From Chloroflexota bacterium (lineage in GTDB: Bacteria; Chloroflexota; Anaerolineae; UBA4142; SHND01), in contig SHND01000059.1 in the NCBI GenBank assembly GCA_004295045.1, positions 62,001 through 126,000 on the forward strand: a stretch of DNA of 64,000 bases, read 5' to 3'. The notes below the pieces were generated by a model, which made no database searches, was not told the DNA's origin, and worked only from the letters and a program-made list of their open reading frames with translations. The translations under genes were made by a program, and so were the position numbers. Below are positions 34,207-42,786 of this stretch, one piece after another (within the stretch, counting starts at the first letter, position 1; every line of letters begins with the position of its first letter).

Positions 34207-35550
34207 CTACGCCGTCGCGAGTTCTTGCTGCGTCAGCGTCACCTTGTCAATCTGCAAATTCATTGCGGCGAGTCGCGGCACAATGTCGCCGTAGCCGCGT
34301 TCCAAAAACGGAATGCCCGTCACCAGCGTTTCGCCCGGCGCAATCGCGGCGGCGATCACGTAGGCGAGTCCCGCGCGCAAATCGGGAATTGTGATCTCTT
34401 CCGCGTCGTGAAACGGCGTCGGTCCGGTAATGATCGCGCTGTGTTCATGCTCTTGGTTGAGATAGCGGCATGGCACACTGCCGAGACAATGTGTGGTCAA
34501 TTGCGTTTTCGCGCCGAGCTTGTTCAGCGCTTTTAGATATCCAAAGCGTTTTTCGTACACCGTTTCGTGAATCACCGAAATCCCATCCGCCTGTGTCAAC
34601 AACACCGCGAACGGCTGCTGCCAATCTGTCGAGAATCCGGGATAGACGTCCGTCTCGATCATCGTCGGACGAATCGCGCCGCGCCGAAAAAAGCGAATGT
34701 TGTCTGTGCCTTGCAGTTCAATCCCGCCCCCGACAAGTTGATAGTATGACAAAAAATTCCCAAGCGTCTCGGGGCGAATGCCGCGCACCGTAATATCGCC
34801 ATCCGACGCGCACGCGAGGCATGCCCACGACGCCGCTTCGATGCGGTCTCCCAAAATCGGCATGTTGGTTCCCTGCAATTCGGAAACCCCATCAATGCGA
34901 ATTTCACGATTCGGCGTCGTAAAAATAATCGCGCCCATCGAGCGCAGCATCGTGATCAATTCAAAAATTTCGGGCTCCATCGCCGCGTTCGTAATCACCG
35001 TGCGCCCTTCCGCGAGAACGCCGAGATACAAACACGTTTCCGTCGCGCCCACGCTCGGATACGGCAGTTTAATTTGCGCGCCGCGCAATTTGCCGTAACG
35101 CCGCGCGACAAAGCCATCGTCCGTTTCTTCGATGATGCCGCCGAACGCGCGAATCGCTTCAAGGTGAAAGCCCACCCCGCGCGTCCCGATTTTGCAGCCG
35201 CCGAGAACCGGGACAAACACTTCGCTCCAATGATGCAGCAGCGCGCCGAGCAAAAGGATCGGAATGCGATTGCTGCCCGAATGCGGCGTCGGCACGTGTG
35301 ACGATTTCATCGCCGAAGGGTCAATCCGCATCACATCGCCATGCCGCGTCACATGCACGCCGACCGATTCCAACATTTCTTGCGTAATGTCCGTATCGCC
35401 GATGGGCGGCACATTCGTCAACGTTGTCTTTTTTTCACTCACCAGCGCGGCGACCATCGCTTTCGTCGCAAAATTTTTCGCGCCCAACGTTTTGATTTCT
35501 CCGCGTACGGGATGTCCGCCGCGAATGCGATACGCTACAGAATTGTTCAC
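34207..35550 (-). CDS. murA: UDP-N-acetylglucosamine 1-carboxyvinyltransferase (MurA)
   Basis: A 447-residue EPSP-synthase-fold enzyme that adds enolpyruvate from PEP to UDP-GlcNAc, the first committed step of peptidoglycan synthesis, in the cytoplasm. Key residues are visible. K25 lies in the LGAKN motif, and C119 in VLGGCKIGTR, the residue targeted by fosfomycin, so this is not the Asp-type resistant variant. Later segments DRIEAASWACLACA and TDVYPGFSTDWQQPF match the family, and the length is normal, slightly longer at the N-terminus of the second half. It is transcribed alone and ends at a strong terminator. Confidence 0.92.
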   Translation of the reverse strand: MNNSVAYRIRGGHPVRGEIKTLGAKNFATKAMVAALVSEKKTTLTNVPPIGDTDITQEMLESVGVHVTRHGDVMRIDPSAMKSSHVPTPHSGSNRIPILLLGALLHHWSEVFVPVLGGCKIGTRGVGFHLEAIRAFGGIIEETDDGFVARRYGKLRGAQIKLPYPSVGATETCLYLGVLAEGRTVITNAAMEPEIFELITMLRSMGAIIFTTPNREIRIDGVSELQGTNMPILGDRIEAASWACLACASDGDITVRGIRPETLGNFLSYYQLVGGGIELQGTDNIRFFRRGAIRPTMIETDVYPGFSTDWQQPFAVLLTQADGISVIHETVYEKRFGYLKALNKLGAKTQLTTHCLGSVPCRYLNQEHEHSAIITGPTPFHDAEEITIPDLRAGLAYVIAAAIAPGETLVTGIPFLERGYGDIVPRLAAMNLQIDKVTLTQQELATA

Positions 35551-35745
35551 TCACTGCTCCGTATAAAAATATAGTTGCGAAAGAGATTATACAACGTTCC
35601 GCGATGGGGTAACGCTGTACAAATCCAATTTGTTCCGAAATTACAATTTTGTCATGCGATTGAAATTTATTTTGATTGCTCGAGACGCGTTTCCGGCTTT
35701 TTGTAGTTTGAATCAAACGCGGCAGAGGCATTTTTCAGAACGCTG

Positions 35746-37404
35746 CTATGGTTTGAGTTTCCAATTTTCGATGCGGTCGTAGCCCTCCATCACCGCAAAA
35801 GTTCGCTCCACACGCGGGCGCGTTAACGACGCGCGTTGACTCCACAACAATGGAATGATCGCGGCTTGTTCTTCGACCAAAATTTTTTCTGCGCGCGAAT
35901 ACAACAACCGCCGTTTCAACACATCCGTCTCGCGCGCCGCTTCGCTCACCAATTGATCGAACTGCGGCGACGACCATTTTGTAAAATTGTACGGCGAACC
36001 CGAATGAAACGCGTCGAACAAGAAATTGTGCGCGTCGGGATATGAGCCGCAATAGCCCATCCGAAAAAGGGGCGGCGGGTCCGTACGCAGTTGTTCGAGA
36101 TAGGTTGTGAAATCGGTATCTTCGACGGTGATGACGGCAGACAATGTGGCGCGCCAATTTTGAATCGCCGCGACGGCAGCGTCAATGAATTGTTGATTCG
36201 TATTTGTGCCAAAGGTCAACGCGGGCAAACGCGCTCCTTCAACCCGCGCTTGGTCGAGCGTCGTTTTGGCGAGCGGCGCGTCGAAATCTATGCCAATGTC
36301 CGAATCGAGATCGGGAGCCGCATTCACTTGCGGAGGGGTGAACCACCGCGCCGGTTCGCCGAGACGAAAAACTTGCGAGACCACGTCGTTGCGATTTAAG
36401 GCGAGCGCGAATGCCTGACGCAGTTGGATATTGTCAAACGGCGGTTTGCTGGTGTTGAAACCAAAATACGTCGTGCAAAGCCCGGGCAGCAATTTCATAT
36501 CGTGCGCGAGCGCGGGATCGGCAAGCACGCGGTCCAAATTCGCGCCTTCAATGCTGTCGTACGGGTCGGTGGTGTCCAATTCGCCGCGCAGATACGCATC
36601 CAGCGCAGAGGCAACATCGGGCAGCAAGCGAAAGCGCAGCCGTTCAATTGTCACATTTTCTGAATCGTAATAATGCGGATTTTTTTCCAGGAGCAAAAAA
36701 CGAAATGGTTCGCGGTCAATCAAGACATAGGGACCGCTCGTCCACATTTCGCCAATGTCTGTCCAGTTGACGCCGCGCGCCTCGATGTTTTCGCGCGGTA
36801 CGACGCGTCCGAGCCATGCGCCGACGATGGTGGGGAAAGCGGATGTCGGCGCGTTGAGTTCAAATTGAACGGTGTGGTCATCGGTCGCTTTGACGCCCAA
36901 TTCGTCCGCGAAACGCTGCAAATCATCTTCGGAGGTGCGAGGGTCGGCGCGGACAAAACGACCGGCGTTCTTGATGAGCGGGGCAAAACGCGTTGCGAAA
37001 CCTGACTGGGTGCGCGGATCGAATAAACGCTGTACGCTATACACCACATCGTGCGCGTTGATGGGGCGCAGGCGTTCGGTCTCGCCCGTTTCCGCGTTGT
37101 ATTTCACCCAATACACATCGTCGCGCAAACGAAATTCCCAAAGCAAACCGTCGGGGGAAACAAGCCATTCGCGCGCCAGTCCCGGCTGCGGCGAGCCGTC
37201 GCTTTCACTCAATTGAATTAGATTTGCAAAGAGGAGTTGGTCGAGCTGAATCGTTGGCGGGTCGGTGGCAAGGAGCGGATCAATCGTCGCGGGTTCCGCG
37301 CCGAGATTGAGGGAGAGCTCGGAGCCCTGCGCGGCGGGATTTTGACGGCAGTTGACCAGCAAAAAGCAGAGCGCAAAAAATAAAAGAACGGAACGTACCT
37401 TCAC
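35746..37404 (-). CDS. ABC-transporter substrate-binding lipoprotein (family 5, peptide/nickel type)
   Basis: A 552-residue extracytoplasmic binding protein. The signal peptide ends in the lipobox LLVNC (Cys19), so it is membrane-anchored. The SBP_bac_5 pattern is clear: LSLNLGAEPATIDPLLATD, then LLFANLIQL, GLAREWLVSPDGLLWEFRLRDD and, further on, FEAF-type core elements. Such proteins bind oligopeptides, but some bind nickel or sugars. No permease or ATPase gene lies next to it, so it is an orphan binding protein here. Confidence 0.9.
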   Translation of the reverse strand: MKVRSVLLFFALCFLLVNCRQNPAAQGSELSLNLGAEPATIDPLLATDPPTIQLDQLLFANLIQLSESDGSPQPGLAREWLVSPDGLLWEFRLRDDVYWVKYNAETGETERLRPINAHDVVYSVQRLFDPRTQSGFATRFAPLIKNAGRFVRADPRTSEDDLQRFADELGVKATDDHTVQFELNAPTSAFPTIVGAWLGRVVPRENIEARGVNWTDIGEMWTSGPYVLIDREPFRFLLLEKNPHYYDSENVTIERLRFRLLPDVASALDAYLRGELDTTDPYDSIEGANLDRVLADPALAHDMKLLPGLCTTYFGFNTSKPPFDNIQLRQAFALALNRNDVVSQVFRLGEPARWFTPPQVNAAPDLDSDIGIDFDAPLAKTTLDQARVEGARLPALTFGTNTNQQFIDAAVAAIQNWRATLSAVITVEDTDFTTYLEQLRTDPPPLFRMGYCGSYPDAHNFLFDAFHSGSPYNFTKWSSPQFDQLVSEAARETDVLKRRLLYSRAEKILVEEQAAIIPLLWSQRASLTRPRVERTFAVMEGYDRIENWKLKP

Positions 37405-37450
37405 AGCAAAATTATACTTGAGCGACTATAAAAAGAAAACCGCGCGCACT

Positions 37451-38029
37451 TTATGAATTGCTATGCTCGACAGGAGTTTCCCGTTCCAAGAATTCTTGGC
37501 GCGTAATTTCCATTTTGATGCCGCTAAATTCGCCGAGCTCGGGCGTAAAACGCGGACCCCGCTCGGTGACGCGGAAACCGACTGCCGCAAACGAATGCTG
37601 TGCGCGCACATTGTCGGCAAAAGTGTAAAGATAAATCGCATTGAGCGAGGATGTTGTAAAAAGATGGCGCAGGAGAGTGTGAACCGCGTCGCGCCCATAG
37701 CCGCGATCCTGATACGCGCGCGCGCCGATGACAACGCCCATCTCCGCGTCGCGCCGATTCCAATCAATCGAAAAAATACCGATGCGTCCAATCAACTCTA
37801 ACGTATCGCGCGCAAATAATAAAAACATACGCCGATTGGTCGGACCGTACAAGCGTTCACCGCGTACATGTTCTCGAAATTCGCTTTCGGTCAAGGTCGT
37901 TGGTGTGCCACCGCTCTGGCGCAATAATTCTTGATCGCAGCTCCATTCGTACAAGCGCGCGATTTCGGCATCGCTCATGCGCTCTTCAAAACGCCGCAAA
38001 AAAGTTTTCTCGCCGTAGATGATTGGCAT
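37451..38029 (-). CDS. GNAT-family N-acetyltransferase (RimJ/RimL-like)
   Basis: A 192-residue acetyltransferase. The acetyl-CoA binding region is seen as EMGVVIGARAYQDRGYGRDAV (A-motif R-x-x-G-x-G/A), followed by a LNAIYLYTFADNVRAQHSFAAVGF element. This arrangement is typical of the branch acting on N-terminal amines or small molecules. The substrate is unknown. It starts 2 nt before the NUDIX gene's end on the same strand, so the two are cotranscribed. Confidence 0.88.
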   Translation of the reverse strand: MPIIYGEKTFLRRFEERMSDAEIARLYEWSCDQELLRQSGGTPTTLTESEFREHVRGERLYGPTNRRMFLLFARDTLELIGRIGIFSIDWNRRDAEMGVVIGARAYQDRGYGRDAVHTLLRHLFTTSSLNAIYLYTFADNVRAQHSFAAVGFRVTERGPRFTPELGEFSGIKMEITRQEFLERETPVEHSNS

Positions 38030-38031
38030 GG

Positions 38032-38562
38032 TTATTCCGCGCGAATCTTTTCGCGCGTCAGCAGCAAACCCACAACCGTTTTCGCGTCGGCGATCTCGCC
38101 ACTCGCAATGCGCGCGATGGCGTCATCGAGCGACAGCTTGACAACTTCAATTTCCTCATCGCCCATCAAATGCTGCGCGCCCTCTTGCAAATCGCGCGCG
38201 AGATACAAAAACATTTCTTCGGTCAAAATACCGGGGCTGGAAAAAAAGCGCACAAGAAATTCCAAACGTCCGGCGGTCAAGCCCGTTTCCTCTTGCAGTT
38301 CACGCGGAGCACCCTCTACGGGCTTTTCGTTTTCTTCCAACGTCCCGGCTGGAATTTCCAGCATGATGCGTTCGCTCGCGGCGCGCCATTGTTTCACCAA
38401 ATAGACATTGTTGTGCGCATCGAGCGGAATCATTGCCACTGCGCCGCGATGTTCCGCGATTTCACGCAAGGTCACTTCCCCATCTTTTACGCGCACGGTA
38501 TCCAAGCGTAAATTCAATACGCGTCCGCGATACGCATATTCGCGCTTGATCAATTCTTCCAT
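38032..38562 (-). CDS. NUDIX hydrolase (ADP-ribose pyrophosphatase type)
   Basis: About 176 residues. The Nudix box is complete: G-x5-E-x7-REUxEExGU, seen as GTLEENE followed by RELQEETGL. Upstream are VAMIPLDAHNNVYLVKQWR and MLEIPAGTL, as in ADP-ribose pyrophosphatases. It probably clears ADP-ribose or related nucleoside diphosphates. I start at the ATG at 38562 with GGAG upstream instead of a longer frame opening at 38604. The GNAT gene follows with a 2-nt gap. Confidence 0.9.
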   Translation of the reverse strand: MEELIKREYAYRGRVLNLRLDTVRVKDGEVTLREIAEHRGAVAMIPLDAHNNVYLVKQWRAASERIMLEIPAGTLEENEKPVEGAPRELQEETGLTAGRLEFLVRFFSSPGILTEEMFLYLARDLQEGAQHLMGDEEIEVVKLSLDDAIARIASGEIADAKTVVGLLLTREKIRAE

Positions 38563-38630
38563 AGCTGCTCCATCTACATAAAGGGATGCGTCCAACATTG
38601 CCACACATGCGAAAAAAAAACAAGGTACAC

Positions 38631-38680
38631 AAAAAAACCTCGAAGGGGGTGATATAGAACATCACTCCACCTTCGAGGTT
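38631..38680 (-). terminator. Terminator of the LysM lipoprotein gene
   Basis: On the minus strand AACCTCGAAG pairs with CTTCGAGGTT (arms 38671-38680 and 38636-38645). An inner partly paired loop separates them and seven T follow. It ends the transcript that starts at 39461. Confidence 0.9.
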
Positions 38681-38693
38681 CGGTTTGATTTGA

Positions 38694-39461
38694 TTACGGA
38701 ATTCGCAGCTGTTGTCCGGGGAAAATATATTCCGGTGCAGGTATGCCGTTCGCTTGCTGAATTGCCGCCACCGTTGTGCCGCAGCGTTGGGCAATGCTAA
38801 ACAAGGTATCGCCGCTCTGGACAACATATGGATTGGGACAGGCGCCACCGCCGGATGTCGGAGGTTGTCCACCCGTTTCTGCCGTTGGCGGAGGCGCGCC
38901 CCCACCATTGCCCCCACTCGTGCCGCCCGGCATATTGAGCGTTTGTCCCGGGCGCAAAACGTTTGGATTCATGCCCGGATTTGCCGCGAGCAGAGCTTGG
39001 GGCGTTACGCCGCATTTGCGCGCAATGGCATAAAACCATTCGCCGGGCTGCACTGTGTACGGGTTGCTGCAGGTGCCGCTGGCGCCGGGCTGCTGACCGC
39101 CCGACGTACCCGGTTCGGGAGTCGCGACGGGCTGTCCCGTATCACCAACGGTTGTCGGTGTGGGAAGCAGGGTGGGTTCGAGCAGGATCGGTGTAGGCGC
39201 TTGTCCGTTACCACCTTCGACGGGCGCAGCGGTTGCACCGCCGGGCGGTGGAACGAGCGTCGCTTCGCCGGGCGCAGGTGTGACACCCTCAACCACAATT
39301 GGCGTCGGTTGTCCTTCGACAGGTGGTGCAATCGTTTCGTTCGCGAGAGGAATCAGCGTGGGGGTTGGAACAACAGGTCTGCTTTGGGTGCAAGCGGCGG
39401 CAGCAACGACCAAGAGAGACAGAGAAAAATACAACAGCCCCCTCGTACAAAGAAATTTCAT
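38694..39461 (-). CDS. LysM-repeat lipoprotein
   Basis: About 255 residues. A signal peptide ends in the lipobox AAAAC, giving an exported lipoprotein. A long Pro/Thr/Gly-rich linker (about 25-110) leads to two LysM modules, at about 110-158 (PYTVQPGEWFYAIARKCGV) and 205-255 (PYVVQSGDTLFSIAQRCGT), separated by a Gly/Pro spacer. LysM binds peptidoglycan or other GlcNAc polymers, so the protein would tie the membrane to the wall layer. I chose the ATG at 39461, which has AAGGAG seven nt upstream. It diverges from the sulfatase-maturase gene. Confidence 0.88.
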   Translation of the reverse strand: MKFLCTRGLLYFSLSLLVVAAAACTQSRPVVPTPTLIPLANETIAPPVEGQPTPIVVEGVTPAPGEATLVPPPGGATAAPVEGGNGQAPTPILLEPTLLPTPTTVGDTGQPVATPEPGTSGGQQPGASGTCSNPYTVQPGEWFYAIARKCGVTPQALLAANPGMNPNVLRPGQTLNMPGGTSGGNGGGAPPPTAETGGQPPTSGGGACPNPYVVQSGDTLFSIAQRCGTTVAAIQQANGIPAPEYIFPGQQLRIP

Positions 39462-39732
39462 CGTCATTCTCCTTTTTTTAATTCGCACGCTTTGATTCTA
39501 TCGAATAAGCATTCGCGAATCAATTTTTTGGCGAGTCAAATAGGACAATGCCGCCGGGTTACATCGCGCACTATAGCACAAGCCGCGCGCGGCGTCAAGC
39601 AAAAATCGAGCGCCGGAGCAACGCGGAAGATTAAGATTTCAAGAACCAATCCATGTTCGCTTCAACTGTTGTATAATTTCGCAATATCCCACAACCGCAC
39701 TCGAACGTTCACAGCAGCAGAAAGAATTCAGG

Positions 39733-41127
39733 ATGGACAACATACTTGAACAGCACGATTCCACGTTTCTTCTCCCTCGCAATGCGCCGCCGGGGTTTCA
39801 CGTTCTCGCCAAACCCACCGGCTCGATTTGCAATCTCGACTGCAAATACTGTTTCTTTCTCTCGAAAGAACTACTCTACCCCGACAGCCGCTTTCGCATG
39901 GCGGACGAGCTGCTCGAACAATACATCAAGCAATTGATTCAAGGACAGCGCGTCCAAGAAATCGTCGTCGCGTGGCAAGGCGGCGAACCCACGTTGATGG
40001 GACTCGATTTTTTTGAACGCTCCATCGCCTACGAAAAAAAATATCTGCCGCAAGGCAAGACCATTCTCAACACCATCCAGACCAACGGCACGCTGCTTGA
40101 CGACGCGTGGTGCGAATTCTTCAAGCGAAATAATTTTCTGGTTGGACTTTCGCTCGATGGTCCGCGCGAAATGCACGACGCGTATCGCGTAGATAAAGGC
40201 GGCGCGCCTACCTTTGACAAAGTGATGCATGCCGCGCACCTTTTGCAAAAGCACGCGGTAGAGTTCAATATTCTCTGCACCGTTCATGCAGCGAATGAAC
40301 AGCATCCGTTAGAGGTCTATCGCTTTTTCCGCGACGAACTCAAGACGCAATACATTCAATTTATTCCCATCGTCGAACGCGCCACGCCTGAACTTTTGCC
40401 CATCGCGAATGAGGGATGGGGCGACTCGCACCACGCGCGCCCGTTATATTTGCTGGAAGGGAATCTCGTCACCGAGCGTTCGGTGAATTCCCAAGCATGG
40501 GGAAAATTCTTGAGCGCCGTGTTTGACGAATGGGTGCGGCGCGATGTAGGCACTGTATTTGTGCAGATGTTCGACGCCGCGCTCGCGTCGTGGGTGGGTG
40601 TTCCGCCCGCGTTGTGCATCTTTAGTGAAACGTGCGGCAACGCGCTCGCGCTCGAACACAACGGCGATTTGTATTCGTGCGATCATTTCGTTGAACCGAA
40701 ATTCAAACTCGGCAACATTAAACAAGATTTGATGATTGAACTCGTCGCGTCGGACCAACAGCGTGCGTTCGGGAATGCCAAGCGCGATATGTTGCCGAAA
40801 TATTGCCGCGAGTGTGAAGTGAAATTCGCGTGTCACGGCGAATGTCCGCGCAATCGTTTTATACGCACACCCCCCAGTGCGAACGCCCCTGATGGTGAAG
40901 AGGGTTTGAATTATTTGTGCGCGGGCTATCGGAATTTTTTCAATCACATTGACCATCCGATGAAATTGATGGCACAGTTGCTGCGACAAGGCAGATATGC
41001 GGACGAGGTAATGGGCATTTTGGCGCAAGAAGAAAATGAGAAATATGCCAACGTCGGTCGCAACGATATGTGTCCTTGCGGCAGCGGCAAGAAATTTAAA
41101 TACTGCCACGGAAGGGGGGATGCCTAA
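39733..41127 (+). CDS. Anaerobic sulfatase-maturating enzyme (radical SAM/SPASM)
   Basis: A 464-residue radical-SAM enzyme that oxidises an active-site Cys or Ser of sulfatases to formylglycine without oxygen. The SAM cluster motif is CNLDCKYC (C33, C37, C40). Next come WQGGEPTLMG and QTNGTLLDDAWCEF. SPASM-type cysteines for two auxiliary clusters follow in the C-terminal half, including YCRECEVKFACHGECPRNRF. The last 24 residues form a SEC-C zinc motif (CPCGSGKKFKYCHG), which is an extra. The Cys-type arylsulfatase at 5.4-7.8 kb is a natural substrate although it is 32 kb away. A TATAAT at 39672 may belong to its promoter. Confidence 0.92.
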   Translation: MDNILEQHDSTFLLPRNAPPGFHVLAKPTGSICNLDCKYCFFLSKELLYPDSRFRMADELLEQYIKQLIQGQRVQEIVVAWQGGEPTLMGLDFFERSIAYEKKYLPQGKTILNTIQTNGTLLDDAWCEFFKRNNFLVGLSLDGPREMHDAYRVDKGGAPTFDKVMHAAHLLQKHAVEFNILCTVHAANEQHPLEVYRFFRDELKTQYIQFIPIVERATPELLPIANEGWGDSHHARPLYLLEGNLVTERSVNSQAWGKFLSAVFDEWVRRDVGTVFVQMFDAALASWVGVPPALCIFSETCGNALALEHNGDLYSCDHFVEPKFKLGNIKQDLMIELVASDQQRAFGNAKRDMLPKYCRECEVKFACHGECPRNRFIRTPPSANAPDGEEGLNYLCAGYRNFFNHIDHPMKLMAQLLRQGRYADEVMGILAQEENEKYANVGRNDMCPCGSGKKFKYCHGRGDA

Positions 41128-41140
41128 AGCGATACGCATT

Positions 41141-41168
41141 GTTCGCCGTTCGTCATTCGTCGTTCATC
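41141..41168. repeat. Heptanucleotide tandem array (GTTCGTC-like), 4 units
   Basis: Units GTTCGCC, GTTCGTC, ATTCGTC, GTTCATC, lying in the 67-bp gap between the maturase and the next membrane protein. Confidence 0.8.
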
Positions 41169-41194
41169 ATCCATATTTTTGAGGAGGCAGCACC

Positions 41195-41743
41195 ATGCAA
41201 TTCATCGCTATCGCAATGATCGTACTTGGAGTCATCGTCCTCGCGCTCGGTCCGCGCCTGGTCATTCTCGGCGCGGCGGTGGGCGCGTTGCTCGGTCTGG
41301 TCATTCTGCGTTTTATTCCCGGCACGCAGGATAGTTTTCTCGCGTTTTTGATTCCGCTCGTACTCGCCGTCGTCTTTGCCTTTGGCGGCGGGTTTATGCG
41401 CGGCATCGTCGGTCTCGTCACAATTGCAATCGGCGCGGTGGCAGGCGCAGCAATTGTGCTCGGCATACTAGAGCTATTCAATTTCAGTCTCGGAACTCTG
41501 TTGGACTTGGTGCTGGCAGCCATCGGCGCGGTGATCGGCATCATCCTCATCCAACGCTTTAAGGATTGGGCAATTTACATTGTGGCGGGCGTTGTCGGCG
41601 CGCTCCTCTGTGTGCGCGGTTTGCAAATTCTGGTGCCCTCCTTTACGGGCATTTTCGCCTCGCTCCTCGGACTGGCGTTGGCGGCAGGCGGATTTGTGTA
41701 CCAATCCGGTATCGTCGGCGGACGCAGACAAGAAGTGAAATAG
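41195..41743 (+). CDS. Polytopic membrane protein of unknown function
   Basis: 182 residues, almost wholly hydrophobic, with about six membrane helices rich in Gly and Ala (for example GAVAGAAIVLGILELFNFS). A short cytoplasmic RFKDW loop and a basic C-terminus follow. It resembles TMEM198/DUF4203-like proteins in composition only. GAGGAGG precedes the ATG. It is the first of a long run of plus-strand genes and ends before a hairpin. Confidence 0.7.
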   Translation: MQFIAIAMIVLGVIVLALGPRLVILGAAVGALLGLVILRFIPGTQDSFLAFLIPLVLAVVFAFGGGFMRGIVGLVTIAIGAVAGAAIVLGILELFNFSLGTLLDLVLAAIGAVIGIILIQRFKDWAIYIVAGVVGALLCVRGLQILVPSFTGIFASLLGLALAAGGFVYQSGIVGGRRQEVK

Positions 41744-41776
41744 TCCGCGTTGGCGTTTGAGGTTGGCTCGACATAT

Positions 41777-41820
41777 CAAGCCATTCGGGTTGCTCGCGAG
41801 ACACCGATCCGAATGGCTTG
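41777..41820 (+). terminator. Hairpin after the membrane protein gene
   Basis: A perfect 12-bp stem CAAGCCATTCGG / CCGAATGGCTTG (41777-41788 and 41809-41820) with a 20-nt loop and no T run. It is likely an RNA 3' end or processing structure. Confidence 0.6.
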
Positions 41821-41887
41821 TCCAGCTTGCCGACAGGGTGAAAGCGTTTCGCGCGTTTTTCCGTGACCCAAATCAAGCTCCCTAATC

Positions 41888-42628
41888 ATGTTTGAACAAT
41901 TCGCGCAATACTTGAATTTGATCTTTTCTTCGCTTGGCACAACGTTTGCAGAAAATGCGCCCGAAACGATCCAAGCGTTTCAAAGCACGGTACAATGGGC
42001 GGCGATTGCGTTGACGGCGCTCGCGGGTGTTGCCGAAGCGCGGCGGCGCGAGCTCGATTTCTTTGGCGCGCTTGTGATCGCATTCACTGTTTCGGTCGGC
42101 GGCGGCACCGTGCGCGATCTGTTGCTGGGGCGCTATCCCCTCTTTTGGGTGACGAGTCCCATCTATTTTGTCACTGTATTAATCGTTGCAACCATCGGCG
42201 CACTCATCATCGTTCAGGGTGAAAAACGTGTCCCCGTCATTGAACCGCTCGTAAGTCCAATGCGACGCGCGATGCGCAGCGACAAGATGCCAATGTGGGT
42301 AATTGTGGTGGACGCGTTGGGCTTGGGTTTGTGGGCGTATCTCGGCACCGCGTTCGCGCTGCAAGCGGGCGCATCGTTTATCGTCGCGCCCGTCTTTGGC
42401 GTCATTACCGCGTCGTTCGGCGGCGTGCTTCGCGATGTCTTTTTCGCCCAAGTGCCAAGCATCTTTCGACGGGGTCAATTGTATTCCACCAGCGCGGCGA
42501 TTGGTTCCATCGTGTACGTGGTTTTGTTCATCGTTGGCGCGGACACGAGCATCAGTTTTGTTCTCTGCGTCGGCGTTACTTTTCTCGTACGGATGGCTTC
42601 CGTGCGATACAATATTCTTTCGGTGTAG
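41888..42628 (+). CDS. TRIC-type cation channel family protein (UPF0126)
   Basis: A 246-residue membrane protein with seven hydrophobic helices in two similar halves. Each half begins with a Gly-rich kink: VSVGGGTVRDLLLGRYPLFW in the first, ASFGGVLRDVFFAQVPSIF in the second. These are the hallmarks of prokaryotic trimeric intracellular cation channel homologues, thought to conduct K+ or Na+. No partner gene is indicated. It lies in the plus-strand run of small membrane and stress-type genes. Confidence 0.9.
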   Translation: MFEQFAQYLNLIFSSLGTTFAENAPETIQAFQSTVQWAAIALTALAGVAEARRRELDFFGALVIAFTVSVGGGTVRDLLLGRYPLFWVTSPIYFVTVLIVATIGALIIVQGEKRVPVIEPLVSPMRRAMRSDKMPMWVIVVDALGLGLWAYLGTAFALQAGASFIVAPVFGVITASFGGVLRDVFFAQVPSIFRRGQLYSTSAAIGSIVYVVLFIVGADTSISFVLCVGVTFLVRMASVRYNILSV

Positions 42629-42786
42629 GCGCGCGAGCGGTTTCACCAACTATATCGCGTCGGGCGGCGACCGCGATTTTAAGCGCCCCATCACACAGGA
42701 GCCGCACGGAATTCCGAACGAGTGCGTGATTGGCAGTTTGAGCGCGCTGCATTACGTTTCGGATGAGATTTGAAAAGGAGAAAAAA

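Noticed and set aside
38712..39749. A 345-residue plus-strand frame opposite the LysM gene
   Set aside because: The minus strand has a signal peptide, two LysM modules and a terminator; the plus frame has none of these.
42636..42773. Possible C-terminal gene remnant (ending SALHYVSDEI) before the DUF1254 gene
   Set aside because: The stretch looks peptide-like, but I cannot match it to any family and it is only about 46 codons.
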